DNA from: Phlebiopsis flavidoalba
Lineage: Eukaryota; Basidiomycota; Agaricomycetes; Polyporales; Phanerochaetaceae
Assembly (NCBI GenBank): GCA_035772785.1
Contig: JAOCPU010000002.1
Span: forward strand, 1,532,127 to 1,596,126
Reading direction: 5' to 3'
DNA length: 64,000 nt
Position numbers and translations under genes: made by a program. Under the pieces are notes generated by a model, which was not told where the DNA came from, ran no database searches, and worked only from the letters and a program-made list of their open reading frames with translations. Position 1 is the stretch's first letter, and every line of letters starts with the position of its first letter. Positions 24,478 through 36,650 of the stretch are shown here, in pieces.

Positions 24478-27400
24478 TGCAGTTCCGGCGCATTTTCGTC
24501 CCTCAAGCGTGGTACCGTGCGTCCATGGATAGTGAAGCCTTGAAGCCGGAGGTAACCGCCGATACCACGGCAGGTCTGTGTCAACCAACTCCCGTGAACA
24601 CCAGAAACGAACAACAAAACCTCCATCTTTTGCGGTGTTTCTAGCTGCTGATTAATATCGACCGTGTATACCCTTGTTAGTCGAACGGATGTATCACTAT
24701 CAGGAATCATGGAACATGCCCTTGGCCCGCGTTCTTTTACTGAATGCTTCTATCCCCTGTCTTTTTTGTGCTCTCACAAGGTGTTTTCCGGGGGGGCTGT
24801 TCCACGGTTTATTTGTCACACTGGTCTACATTGACAAGGAGTCCATGTCTCCCCGTTCGTGTGTCGCTGTGGCTGTATATGTCTTGAACATAGCCTCGAA
24901 AGCTGCGGGAGGTGGTGTGTGCTACGTACACTTTGGTGTGATGCGCTACCATTTCGTGGAGAGGACAGGTTAAAAAAAAAAATCCAATGGAGAGCGGCTC
25001 CTAGCGACGGAGCTTCGTGATCACTGCAGATGATTTAGTGACCTAGTCTGCATGCTTTCGACAGAGAATCCATCCGTTATAAATGTCTACGTCTGTCAGC
25101 GATTTTTGCGTGCACCTACCGTTGTCGCCCGGCGTTTCTGTCCCTGTGGTGGCGTCGTCTAGGAAAGAGACGTTTGTCAGTTGTGGAGCACTCCTACCTG
25201 GTCAGGAGAACGTACGTACGTGAGAACGAGGTTGTAGCCGCTTTTGTCAAATACAACCACCCACGTCCTGAAAGCCCCTGATGGGCAAATGGGGGCGCCC
25301 CCAAAGGGCGCTTTGTGAGTCCTCCTGCTCTCTACGAAGCAGGGCATTGTTATATCCCTAGCCACCAGCCAACCCTCCCACGCTATTTGTCTAGATACGC
25401 AGGACAACGGTCGTGTGGAGCGTCCCTCGAATCCGATTGGCTTCATTCTCACACATTGTGTCCACACACCAGCGCTCTTATCCTACGCGTATACATTCTC
25501 ATGACAGAGATCCGTGTCGGGAGCACGAAGCTGTGTCGCCAGCTAAACCTTTCCTCATGGAATCCCCATACGCCTGTCTTACCTGAGTCCGCTAGTGGTC
25601 AAGAAAGTCGTACCGCTCTGTTCGGGCGAGTGATACGGCTCTGAGAAGCGACCGTCGCAGTACGAATCTTGGCGATAACGACCTCTTCCTACCAGGCGTT
25701 TCCTGTGGAGGCATGTGCCTTGTCCGCGTAGGTCCGAGGGCCAGAGGGCGGCGATACCTCCACCCTACCACCGTCACCCCCAGCCTGCTGCCTGTTGACA
25801 GCCCCCCCTACGACCCTCGCTTGGCGGTCCACGATTGCGCCGACGAAGGATAGCAATCATAACAAGTCCGGTTGCGCGGGGATCTTTTAGTCACGCGACT
25901 CATATGGGGAATATAGACATTGTGGGACACACTTCGCTTTCCACCCGCGCGAGGGCTATCACCGGTAAGACCTAGTATCGTGGCAACCCACGTCCCTACC
26001 GTACAAGACCGCTACCCAGCGTCCAGGAGTTATATGGGGGAAAATCATGGTCTTTATTAGGACAGAAGGAAATGGGCCCAGGAACCCCGGTCTCGCACTT
26101 ATGACTCTTTTAGGTGAGGAGTGCGAGAGTGCTCTATGTCGTTTGTTGTGGAGTGGCCTACATTCAGGGCTTGATGCCGAAGTACGCAACTGCGGTTTGG
26201 AAGAGTAGTATTATATTCATGCTATACTGACCTCGAACCCTAGTTTTGTGAGTCATTACGACATATGCTTGCATATCGTCTAGTAAAGTAAACACGAAAA
26301 GTCCAGACGAATGCCACGGAGAATTCATCGAAGGGAAGGCGCCTTTAGCGATGCGGACCCCTATTGGAGGACGTGGGTTTCCAATTGGACAGCATACTCT
26401 GCCGCTATCATTCGGTCAATTTTCTTTCGCTCTGCCTGATATGCAAGTACTGGACCTTGGTCGATTCGATAGTAGAAATCAAAGCCTCGCTTCGCCACAT
26501 GAGCCAGACTGAACTTTGACCTCCAAGAGCGCTCGCTATCTACCGCCTTCGCTTGTAGGAGAATAAGTGCCACCAACGCCATCAACGCTGTGAAGTAAAT
26601 TTCTCAGTGGGACGTAGGACACGCGGCGTCAGCGCAGCAGTCGACTTCGACAGAATCCGAGATCCTCTAAGTGCCCAGTCTCCACTAGCACCAGAGATCT
26701 GAGTTCATCGACCGGACAAGTGAGCGACAGAGCCCGGCGTAGAACCCACACGCCTTCTTACGCCTCCAATCGATGCTTCTAGCAACGGTTCTTATCCTAG
26801 TTAGGTTGCGGGGACTACTGATATATTGCTTAAGTTGTTCTGCGTAGACTCGGAAAGTAAGATACTGGATGGCATTAGGAGATGAGTGATGGTTATTGAA
26901 ATGCTCACATATTCGTGGACACCACCGGTAAAAGACGTGTCGATCGCCCGGCCCCACATCTTGTGGTGGTTGAGCTCATCAGCATTATCTGCATCATTGT
27001 ACTTCATGATCCTGGAAGTGTTCCTGGTTGGGGTCTGGTTCGTATTCATATTCTGGCCGGTCTTCTATCGTACGTGACTGAAACTCATAGTCGGATTCGA
27101 ACACCACTGACAAGGTTCTTGTAGGCTCACACTTTGGAATAATCTTCCTGGCTATGTATCGGCAGACACCCGATGCAGCGTACACCAGATCATAGCACCA
27201 GATTGGGAAAACTTTCAAAGGCAACCGTCCAACCAAATACCTCTTGTTCTCTACATCCCAAGTCCGTCGATGACAGAAAAGCACGACAGAGAAGGAGGAG
27301 AAGGAGCATGACAGGATAGACAGCCCTTCAGTTGCCCCAACACATATCCCCTCTTGCCTAGCGACAGTCGCCGGCCGCCCCGGAAACGTCTCTTTGCATT

Positions 27401-28598
27401 CTTCCGCCGGTCAAAGAAGCCCAAGAGCAAGTCACAGTGATGGGCCACGTCGGCGAGGGTGACGGCGAACCACGGACGTGGGAGGACAACTGGGTCGCTG
27501 GCGATGTACCCCATTCGTGCGGCCTCGAAGGGAACCGCGCCGCGTGGTGCGAATCTGTCCTGATAGTAGCTTCAGAGCGAAATACCGCGGAGGGCGCGCG
27601 GCGGGAGCCGCGGCGCGCCGCGGTCCTGTGCCGGGCACGACGGGAGGTGCCTCAGCGTGGGCGCGGAGGTGTGCAGGAGGGGCAGCGTCGCGACGAAGAT
27701 CAACGCGTCGCGAGGATGCGCTACGAGCGGTTGCTGCCTTCGGGATGGATTCCCAGGGGAGGGCCCTCAGAACCTCTCACACAGTCTCCTCGGGATGCGG
27801 GCATAGTGTTCCAGCGTGAGTTGCCCTGCGATTCTGCGTTTCCCCCGTCTCTTGATGGGTTGTGTGCTGAAACATTGTCGGGCGATTAGAAAACATGTAT
27901 AGATCCCTGGCTCATCAGACGTCCTCGGGCGTTTTTGTCCGTGTGTGTCAACGTGGTTGTAGAAGTAGCGAAGGAAAAGAACAAGTATGTCGGGTGGTTG
28001 AGGATGTTCTCTTGCATTCACCTTGCGGACATATAAGCGAGCTCGCTCAACCAGCCTCATCTGCGTCCCAGAAATCGTCCCGCCTTTCCTCTACTGTGCT
28101 TACTCATGCAACGCTTTGTATGAACAGATTCCCCTCTAGTATCAAAATTCTCTGTGTACTAGTGATTATGTTTTAGGGAACTAGCTCTTGAATTGTGTTG
28201 CTCATTCGGACGTTTCGCCGTTTTCGGAACTACACAGGTCTTGTTCATTCGATCGGCACCATTCACCTGACGGGTTTCAACTAGACTCAGTGTCCATGCC
28301 CCTAGAGAATGCACCATTGTGCATCCAAGAACTTGAGGTTCACGTCCATAAATTCTCGTGATCATCTGAAAACTGTCGTATACTTGTAACTCCTTATTTA
28401 CGAAATGGTCGTTGCAAGTTTGACATGGAAATAAACACGATTTCATCTTTGCGATTCCAGATCGTCGACTCAATCAAACTCAAACTCAAGTCCCAACGTG
28501 TCCTCATGCATTAAAAAAAGGAACATTCAAGAAATTGTAACCAGTAAAATGGCAGGGACGAAAAGAAGAGTACTTGGTGGCCGGATGTCTTTCTTCAT
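24478..28598. other. Unassigned region with minus-strand coding-like pieces
   Basis: From 28060 down to 26360 several minus-strand stretches look protein-like: MGYIASDPVVLPRPWFAVTL (27514-27430), KRRFRGGRRLSLGKRGYV, EFQSRTIEDRPEYEYEPDP (about 27065), KMWGRAIDTSFTGGVHEY (about 26930), FSLAHVAKRGFDFYYRIDQ (26510-26440). They may be exons of one unrecognised gene, and no family could be named. A 14-bp palindrome TGGGGGCGCCCCCA is at 25290-25303. The strip 24480-26300 gives nothing firm. Confidence 0.3.
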
Positions 28599-28692
28599 AG
28601 GCCTAGCTAGGAGTCGAACCTAGGTCTTGAGACGACAAGGTCGTTCGTTTCGTCAGAATCTCATGTTGATGACACGTTTACACTACAAGGCC
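28599..28692 (-). tRNA. tRNA-Gln (anticodon CTG) with intron
   Basis: Read on the minus strand, GGCCTTG at the 5' end pairs with CTAGGCC at the 3' end (six of seven pairs). It is followed by TAGTGTA...ATCA, the D-arm wording typical of fungal tRNA-Gln. The anticodon stem is TGAGA/TCTCA with loop TT-CTG-A. Between them sits an extra insertion of about 19 nt directly after the position following the anticodon, the canonical place for a nuclear tRNA intron. The T arm contains CTAGGTTCGACTCCTAG, a perfect five-pair stem. A single extra base may be present near the D stem. The intron itself can pair partly with the anticodon region. Confidence 0.82.
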
Positions 28693-31600
28693 CTAGAAAT
28701 GTGCTCCGTTGATGGTAGCACGATTTATAGCCATTACAGCAGCAAAATGAGACAAAGCCTTGTTTGAAGGCGTGATCTTTACACGTGGGGCAACAAGAAA
28801 GTACGGTACGATACATTCTTTTTGAGGGAGCTTGCCCTGCCTTATGTTTCGAGGCCACTACTATGTGACTGGGTCGGCGTCGGCAACCGGTTCCAGAAAA
28901 AAGAATAGAAAAAAAAAAAAAAATAAAAAAAAAAAAAAAAACAATTTACCGGCGTGTGTTTCTACTAGGGGGGCGACGCTTGTCGCCCTTAGCTTCGTAC
29001 TCTCATCTTCCTGGAACGGTGTCCATTCAGTTGTTCTCATGCGCCCAATCTATAAAGGCCACGACGTTCATTCAAGACTTGCATCATACCATCCTGTTGG
29101 TTGCCACCTGGTGAACTTGGCATGAAGTCCGTGCCCCTGCATCTTTTGGCCGTTACGGTCATCCTGGGTTTCTCACCTGAGTCTTCGACCACTGAAGGGC
29201 AATCGTAGGCCTTGATATCGGAGTGCGTCAGGTACGTGTCCATAGTTGCCCGTGGATAGTTACTCACCCGGTGAGAATTGGGCAGCTGGGAACCCAAGGA
29301 TTAAGCACTCTACTATGTCCGGCTCATCGAGCCTTGAGGTTGACATGCGGACTTGATCATCCATACATGAAATGTGCAACGGCCGTTGCGCCACAACACC
29401 GCGCCTTGTTGATTCTTGCCACTTACAGGACTCTGCTGGTATCGCTTCCGATCACTCGATATCTCGGCAGGATCATTTTCGCACCGCGCTCTAGAGCTCC
29501 ATGTCCCTTCTATGATTATGCCGACGCCGTTGCCGTTGCTAATTGTGGAAACTAATATTACCGTCGAGGTCGTTTCGTGGCTCTTTGCCTTCATTATATT
29601 GACACCTGCTCGAAGCCGGGCCCCTACTTCTATTCACGATTATGGCCAAACTTCTAGATGTGAAGGATCCGTTGTATCTAGGTTACTTTAGCCCCATATG
29701 GACCTGGGGTGGAAAGACCCCATAGATTCAGGTGAAAACTTTCCTGCCTAAACGAAGGTGTCAAGGCGCACACACTCTCTCTTTGGACACTTCCGTACTC
29801 CTCGCCAAAGGTACACAGGACCACTCCGGCCTGTGAGATAATGCCAGCCGAGGATAAGTACGTGCGAAAGGATCATACGGTCATCAGACTCTGGTGGAGG
29901 TCCACCTTCGACATCCCCGAGCTGTTCCCCTCCATGCCCCAGCCCTTTGCTCCTCAGCATATGATTTTATGATTCGCTGGATGCGTCGTTCAGTCCCACG
30001 CTGGTTATCAGCTCTCTACTGACGAGTCACTAAGACTACGGCTTATGAAGGCCGACCACATTGACCCCGACGAGCCGGAGCTCTGTGCCGGAAACAGCGG
30101 ATCTGTTGTAAATCGGCGCGGGACCGAGCAGGGCTAGGGCTCTGAAAATAATAGCAGGATGGCCCCCTCAGTACACAGGCTGGGCCTATGGAGCCTGTCT
30201 CCTTTGAAAGTTCGAACTGGCATCGGCGACACGTATGGTGAGAAGTATTTAGAACAGCTAAGATGAGGCCATTGAGTGACTTTATCTAGTTATGCATTGT
30301 CAAGGCCTAAGCCTGTTTCCCTGTGGAGGAGGGCGACCCTTCAGCTACGCCAATTTACGACTCGCTTACGAAGAAAACATCCCACACCAAATCTTGGCCT
30401 ATCGTTTCGTGTCCCCTTCCCTCCTGGACCTCCGTTGTAACACCCCTGCGCCTGTTGTGATCCATTATCATCACGTTCCTACGCAGCACACTTTGACAGC
30501 GCCCAAACATGGCAAAAGCTCAACCCCAACGTGCGTCTGGTGGATTTGGGACGACCAATCCTCGCTCAGTTGGCGGTCGTCCATGTCCAGCGGTCCGTCG
30601 ATGCCCCGTCCAGACCATAAGCACCCACGGAGGAGTCCCTCTTCGATCTGGTGATCGTGTCACACGGCACACTACAACAAACCCTATTCCCACCGCAAAC
30701 CTCAGGGCTCTCAAACCTGGCTCGAGTGTGGCAAAGTGCGGTACAGATTCACCGTGCGTACAAACTGTGCCGCAGTATTTCTGCGACACGGTTGTTGGTC
30801 ATCGGTGCAGTGTCCTACGGCCAAGACGTCCGCTCGCCGAAATGAGCCACGGTCAGCAAGGACTAATTAATCCATTCCTACTCCTCTCCCTACGGGCAAC
30901 CGTACACAGTGAACAAGGGCTGCGAACAGACAAAATTATGCATCGGCCCTAGCCCATCAGTCGAATTTCTGGCACACACACTGTCTGGGGTAACAGGGCA
31001 CAACTCGTCCCGCTCCGAAGACTGTACCGAACCGCAACGGGCCATCGACCACTGCCCCTCCCATCGCCGACGGGGTACGAACACTCGCTCCCTTTCCTCC
31101 CGCCCTCGTTGCCTCGAGCACTGGCTTCCCCTTTCCATCCCGTGCGCTGCCTCTATCCCCGGCACGGCTATACAACATCCCGTCTTTCCGTCCTCTTCCC
31201 GGTCGTCAGCGCACGGGCGGCATCTTCCTCTGACGGCCCGCCTTCCCGGCCCCGCGCATGGCCTGTGTCTCTCTCCGCGGCCGTCGTCTACACCGCGCCG
31301 CTGCGCTTTCGCCCGAGGCGCAGGACGATCGCCAGCGCTGCGCGCGTTTGCGGATCCGCGTCGCGCTCGACGCCACGCGAGACGCGACCGCAGTGCCAGG
31401 CGTTCGCCAGGGAGACGCAGGGTGGGCGCAAGCTTGGCACGCGCAAGAGGAACGGTGCGGGGGACGCGCGCGCGGTCGCGACGGACTGTGGCAGCAAAGA
31501 TGGAGACACGGAGCAAGTTTTGCGTAATAGGGAACTCTTTTGAAGATGACATGCGTTTTGTGCGGGCTGGTAGTATGCCGCGGCCTTGAGCACATTATGG

Positions 31601-32235
31601 TCCCCCGGGTGGGGATGGTGGAAGTTGTGGAAGAACAGGGGATGTGACTTGCGGGGTGCCGACGTGGAGTCGAAATATTGGTAGTAGGACTGGCGAAGTA
31701 GTAGATCTGAGTGGTATCCAGGCGAATACGCGCCGGAGCGGGGGGAACAGGGAAGGGAGAGATGGGAGGTTGGAGTCCTCCTGAGGTGGGCGCGGTTATT
31801 CTTTTAGCGATGGCCTCTCTGCTGTGAGGAGCGACACGAAGCGTCATCGATACCGTTTGCAGTATTGGAAGGTAAACTATGAAGTGTACGTTACGATTAA
31901 AACATTTCAGACAAGCGCGGCCGTCCTCTCCTTCCTCGTGTTTTTCTGGGGCATATGTATAGCCGGTGACCCGAATAAGACACCACACGAAGGTTCTACC
32001 TGAGCGGCACTTTCTTGATCCGGTGAGTGCTTCCGAGGATCGAAACCAATGTTGGGTTGTCCAGAAGCTCCGACTCATACAAGGGTAATATAGTTATGTA
32101 ACATGTTTCTCGCTGTCGATAGTTGAACACTGCTCGTGCGCAGCTTATGCCTCCGTCCTCAACCGCCTGCATACCTCACCAAGCGCATCCTAACTCCCAG
32201 TGAGCACTCGCAACACTACACAATGAATTAACCTC
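28693..32235. other. Unassigned region
   Basis: No recognisable domain. Open stretches include plus 30509-30952 and several overlapping ones in the GC-rich patch 30960-31600, where every frame stays open because stop codons are rare. That is not evidence for coding. An A-rich tract (28896-28942) with a few interruptions lies at the left end, about 200 bases from the tRNA. Confidence 0.35.
28896..28942. repeat. A-rich tract
   Basis: About 47 bases are almost all adenine, interrupted by single G or T bases. This may be a simple-sequence expansion or the remains of a retroposed tail. No adjoining element body is recognisable. Confidence 0.85.
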
Positions 32236-32239
32236 CTTT

Positions 32240-33250
32240 GCAGCTTCCGCACCGCCTCGTGCACTACACCGCGTGCCCCTCCGCATCACATCTCCCCACA
32301 GACAGTCTTCCACAACGTCCCCCGCCCCCTATTCTATACCCATACCACGCATCCCACCCTTCTCCCACCGTGCCTCTGGCGCACCTCCGCTTCACATCCC
32401 AGTCCGCGCGTCGCCCTTTGGCCCAAAAACCTGCTCACCCCTACATGGCAGGCCCTCCTCCCGTCTGCACAGGCGGGCACACCGCGCCATGCCTGTCAGC
32501 CCGGGAGGAGCAGAGCGTTGCGCGATGACGGCATCTTCGTGACGCCGATAGTCTCATAAAAAATCTTGGGCGGGTGCCCGAAGGGCGCGGCGCGAGGTAG
32601 TAGGTCCCTCGAGTGGTGGGGCGAGCATCCAGAGGCCGTTGTACAGGCAAGTCAGGTTTCGAGCCACGGCGGCGAGTCCAAGGGCGCTCTATGATGAAGC
32701 GGCAGGAGCGCGAGAGTTAGCGCACAGCTGTGGCCTGCGTCCGGGAGGTTTCGTCGTGTTCCCGGGCGGGGCCTGTTCGCTCACATTCGTGAGTGGGTGA
32801 GGGGCGGAGCCAAGGGCAGAGACGCACCGTTGAAAGCTCTCGCGGATCGTCGCGCCGAGAAATAGGGAGATTATAGGGGCCCAGTCCCATCGGGGAGGCC
32901 CCATACCTCCCAGCCCTCACAGAACCCCGCCTTACCATGCGCCTTGAGACACTTGAGGATCTCCAGAACCCGCCCTTGGAGCTCCGGCCTGCGCTGCGCG
33001 ACGTGGTGCACGACGCACGCCCAGAGCGTCCACAGGAAGCCCTCGAGGCCCGGCGTCGTGCGCGGAATGTCAGTCGTTTCGTTCCGCGCGTGGCGTCGAG
33101 CGCCTGGCGCCGAGCAGCGACGATTCGTTCTGCACATTCGCTGGGCGAGACCCGCGTCGTTCGCAGGAGGAGGGGCCAGGGGGCCCCTAATAAAGCAGCT
33201 TACGTGGTCTCTGCATAATCCGTCGCGTCAACCTTCTTAACACAAAACAT
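32240..33250 (-). CDS. DUF3632-family protein, minus-strand copy
   Basis: Uncharacterised family common in basidiomycetes, mostly alpha-helical. Minus-strand words in order: GLEGFLWTLWACVVHHV, RVLEILKCLKAHGKAG and EGWEVWG (33060-32890), then a frame-shifted LPRWDWAPIISLFL, PPLTHECERTGP-like text with alternative frames, LYNGLWMLAPPLEGPTTS (about 32640-32590), and FGPKGDARTGM (about 32420). The same word order (ILKCLKKHGG, GWKVWGEDMDWDYF, RLRWLNLCRF, YGIWMMRKGLED, YGPNGNSGW) is seen in the gene at 50315-51534, which is how I recognised it. It needs several frame changes. The start lies upstream of 33137 and is not fixed. It is the GC-rich relative of the genes in the 45-51 kb cluster. Confidence 0.6.
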
Positions 33251-33835
33251 AATGACAAAGAACTCACTGCACGCCAGCGCTGTCGTCCGTCGCCATGGGT
33301 GGGCCGTATACAAACCCGTGCAGAGGGGCCACGAGCGTGCCGCGCCACCAGCGATCAAATCGTGCCTCTGATCCGAAGCGGGGTGCAGTGTTTGGGCAGG
33401 GCCTTTGTGGCGTCGCGGGCCCGTCAAAGCGGTGCCTAAGCGTGCACGTCCACTTTGATTGCCGATTTGCACCCTCCACCCGATCGCCTTCGGGTTGCGT
33501 TGATGGCCTGCTGGCTGCCAGTCAAAGGCCCAGCGACCGATACTTTGTGAGTGCTATTACATTTTCAAGCGGCTTAGTAGTGCGAAGAACGTCGGTTGGC
33601 CATGCTCAGACGGGGCGGGTAAGTGCTCACCGTATACCTTGGTCGGATTTTACCCGACGAGTCTTTGAGTAACACCGTTCAAAAGAACGATGAGAAATTG
33701 CGCATTCATGTATCGATGGAGAGACGAGATAGAAAGAGAAGAGAAAGAGGAGAAATGAAGGTAATCGCGTGTGGGTATGAGCACTGACCATCCGAGATGC
33801 TAAATAATTACAACAAGTAAAAAACAACTACCTGG
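33251..33835. other. Intergenic, nothing recognised
   Basis: This separates a DUF3632 gene and a coiled-coil gene, both on the minus strand. The end near 33700-33840 is AT-rich and purine-rich (GAGAAGAGAAAGAGGAGAAATGAAGG at about 33737) and would be 3' to the coiled-coil gene. No gene is seen. Confidence 0.4.
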
Positions 33836-35900
33836 TTAATGAAATACTATACGTGGTCGTCGCGTACATTGCCTTTGCCTTGCCTTTCCATACCAAGCTT
33901 CGTGTCGTAAATCGTTGTCCATCATCGTGTCGCAGCGGTCAGCTAGCTCACGCAGCGGCACAGCCTCAAATCCCTCCCACCGAAACACCCCCTCCTGCGG
34001 GCCGCGCTTGAGCGTGCTCGCGCTGTCCGACGACGCAACCGCCTCGAGGCAGAGCGCCGGCAACGGCGGCGTGCGCACGCCGGGCGACGCGACGCTCGTC
34101 GCGACGTCTCCGCATGCTCCGCGAGAGCCCCGGCGTCGCCGGCCAGCCGCTGCTCCCCTCCTCATCTGAATACGCCTCCGTGTCCGCCGGCGACGGCGTG
34201 CGCACCTGCGCCTCGTGCGAGCGCAGGTCGCGGAACAGCAGCGGGTGCGGGTGGGAGGAAGTAGAAGTGGAAGCGGCGGCGAGCGCGTGCTCGGTGGCGC
34301 ACGAGCTCGGCGGCGAGGAAACGCATACGCGCGCTCGAGCGACGTCGAAAACGAGATCGCGTATACAGCGTCTCGTGCGCGTCCTGCTCGCGCCGGCAGC
34401 GCGCCGTGCAGGAGGCCCTCGAGGGGTCGGTCCGCGGGCTTTTTCTCGGCTGCGGCCGCGGCGAGCGTGAGCTCGAGCTGTGTATTGTTAGGCGCGTCGT
34501 GGATTCACGTGGAGCTCGCCTGCGCGGTGCGCAGTTTTGCGCTGGTTTGGTTGTTTCGTACCGCGCGAGTGCGTCGTGGAGCTCCGTGCTGAGGGTGGCA
34601 GCCTCCGCCTGCGCGGCGGTCATAGCTGGGTTTCGTGTACATGTCGCGCGCCGCAGCTGTGGACTCGGCTGTGCACGATAAGACGATGGTCGGGGTGTGG
34701 AACGGCTGACGCGCGCTGCGCCTCGTAGCGGTCCGCCGACTGCTCCGCCTGCGCCTCGCGCCGCGCGACGGGTCGTCCGCCTTTGAGCCGTGCGTCCGTG
34801 CGCGCCTTCTTCGAGCTGTTCGCCTGTCCCCTCCATCCGCCCCCTTCCAACCACTCAAAAAAGAAAGAAAGGAAAAAACCCACCTTCATCTCGCTCCGCT
34901 CCTCGCGCACCCCCTCCAAGCGCGCCGCGCCCCACTCACCTTTCGCGCGCCTCCCCCAACCTCCGCGAGCTTCCCCATCTGCACACGCACCGCGGCACTC
35001 TCGCCGCGCGCGCGCTCGAGCATCGCGCCCGCCCCACGTCCGCCTCGCGCTCGCGCAGACGGGCGAGCAGCTGCTCATGTTGCAACCTTAACCGCCTCCT
35101 CGAGCGCCGCCTCTGCCCGGCGCGCGCGCCGTCGGCCTGCCGGCCCAACGCCCCCTCGAGCGCGGAGACCTGCGCGCGGAGGCGCTCGAGCTCGCGTTTC
35201 TCGCGCGTCCTGCGCTTCCTGCGATCCTGCGCTCGCCTACTTAGAACAAGGGCAAAGGGGGAGGAGAGGAAGGACAAACCTGGAAGGCGGCTTTTATCCG
35301 CCTCGAGCAGCCCGAGCGACGCGCTCGAGCCCGCGCCCCGCGCGTTGTGCTCCTTGGTTTCGTGTGCGCGCGCGTGCGCGTGCTGCGCACCGCAGTCCGG
35401 CGCGCCTCGCCCTGGCGATGTGCGAGCTGGGCGCGCGCGAGAGGTCGTATACGTGATAGCGTGCCGTGCGAGCTGGGCTTCGGGTCGCGTTCCTGCGTTT
35501 AATGCTATGCATGATATGAAGGAGACAGGGGGTTTGGTGTTGACGAGAAGGGGTCGAGCGAAGTTGCGCACTGGAGCTGCGCCTGGGGAGCGCGACGGTA
35601 CCGCTGCGGCACAAGGCGCGCGAGCTTCTCCGCGTGCTGGCTGCGCTACTGTTCTTTCTGGCGACGCTATGGCGCACACCACGAAAGGGGATCTCTGCTC
35701 ACCATTGTTGGTATCCGCGGGTTCAGCTTTGGGGTGGTTGGTGCTAGCAGTGGCGCGTAGTGGCGGCTGCGCGGGCGAGAGGCTGGAGCGCGGGAGACGG
35801 AGGATAACGAGCGCGCGCGCAAGCAGCAGGGGGGAAGGAGAACGCGAGCGCGGTCGTCGTCGAGGGCGTGCCAAGGCGACGGTGGGCGAGGGGGTTTGCT
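33836..35900 (-). CDS. Coiled-coil protein with basic segment, possibly bZIP-like
   Basis: Minus-strand reading gives a basic run RRAQDRRKRRTREKRE (about 35240-35195), directly followed by heptad-like ELERLRAQVSALEGAL. Further helical text follows: RLQHEQLLARLREREADVG (about 35090-35040), then AAQAEAATLSTELHDALARYET and QLRTAQASS (about 34620-34510). The last part reads GVFRWEGFEAVPLRELADRC...EAWYGKARQ, ending at 33836. The RRAQ.R...R pattern next to a heptad repeat recalls bZIP DNA-binding domains, but the usual asparagine is an aspartate. The long helix that follows would be unusual for a bZIP, so a structural coiled-coil protein is equally possible. A donor-acceptor pair bounds 35279-35232. 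GC content is very high, so open frames alone mean little. Start uncertain; it points away from HEM15. Confidence 0.45.
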
Positions 35901-36640
35901 GCGCAGGCGGGTGATTCGTCGCGCTTGGGAGGAGAGTGTCGAGGCTAGACTACGGCACTGGTACATTTTTTCAAAGATTTTTTCAGAGGGGGTTGGGTGC
36001 GGGTGTCAGTGGGTGAGTGTGCGGGGAAGGCAGGGTTGGCTATATACCTGTGTGGCATTCTAATACGGGCTGGATGGTGTTGTTTCTTGGGACGGGATCG
36101 CTCAGGTTCAGCCTCGCGCAGAGGGGGCTTGAAAGCGCAGGAAGCGCTCGACGGACGCCTAGGGATGTGGGCAGGGCGACGCGGGCAAAGAGGGTCCAAG
36201 AGAGATCGTGAGGGCGTTGTTCGTGCAGAGATCATGAAAGGGGGTTTGGACGAGCGGGCTCTAGGCAGGCGCAGGTCGTCATGGGCGGGGAGAAACAAGG
36301 TGGCTGGGGCGGCCTGAGACACGAGGTTGCAATGCGCACGGTTCGAGCCCCGGGAGATCAGCGGTTGATCATTGGTTGGCAACGGCGCGGCCGTGCTGGC
36401 GAGTCTGCTACCGTTGCTAGCACGCGGGCATTGTTTGCGCTTTTTCGGCGAAAAATAGACTGTGGACGTGGTGGACGGTGCGCGCGGTGGGGCGCGCTCG
36501 CCGTGCCTCGGCAGTGGCGGCGATGGGCGTGAGTGCGTGACCCACCCCATCTTTCACGCTTCGCGTGCGTGGTCAGCATGCATCTGCGCGCTTTTGCGTG
36601 CTCCCCGAGCCCGGAGCGTCTGGGCTCTTTTCGCACGACG
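35901..36640. other. Divergent intergenic region between coiled-coil gene and HEM15
   Basis: The coiled-coil gene is transcribed leftwards and HEM15 rightwards, so this strip should contain both promoters. A 201-codon minus-strand open stretch (36550-35945) is proline- and serine-rich and could be the first exon of the coiled-coil gene. I have no motif to decide this. Confidence 0.4.
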
Positions 36641-36650
36641 CCTGCGCCCA

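Noticed and set aside
30890..31600. Long open frames on both strands (up to 226 codons) in a GC-rich patch
   Set aside because: All six frames are open because stop codons are rare at this composition; no frame shows domain words or sensible amino-acid balance.
36300..36370. Possible tRNA from GGTTCGAGCCCCGG
   Set aside because: Sequence 5' of the T-loop does not pair and no acceptor or anticodon stem can be drawn on either strand.
35945..36550. 201-codon minus-strand open frame upstream of the coiled-coil gene
   Set aside because: Proline, serine and arginine excess typical of GC-rich non-coding sequence; no motif to support a separate gene.
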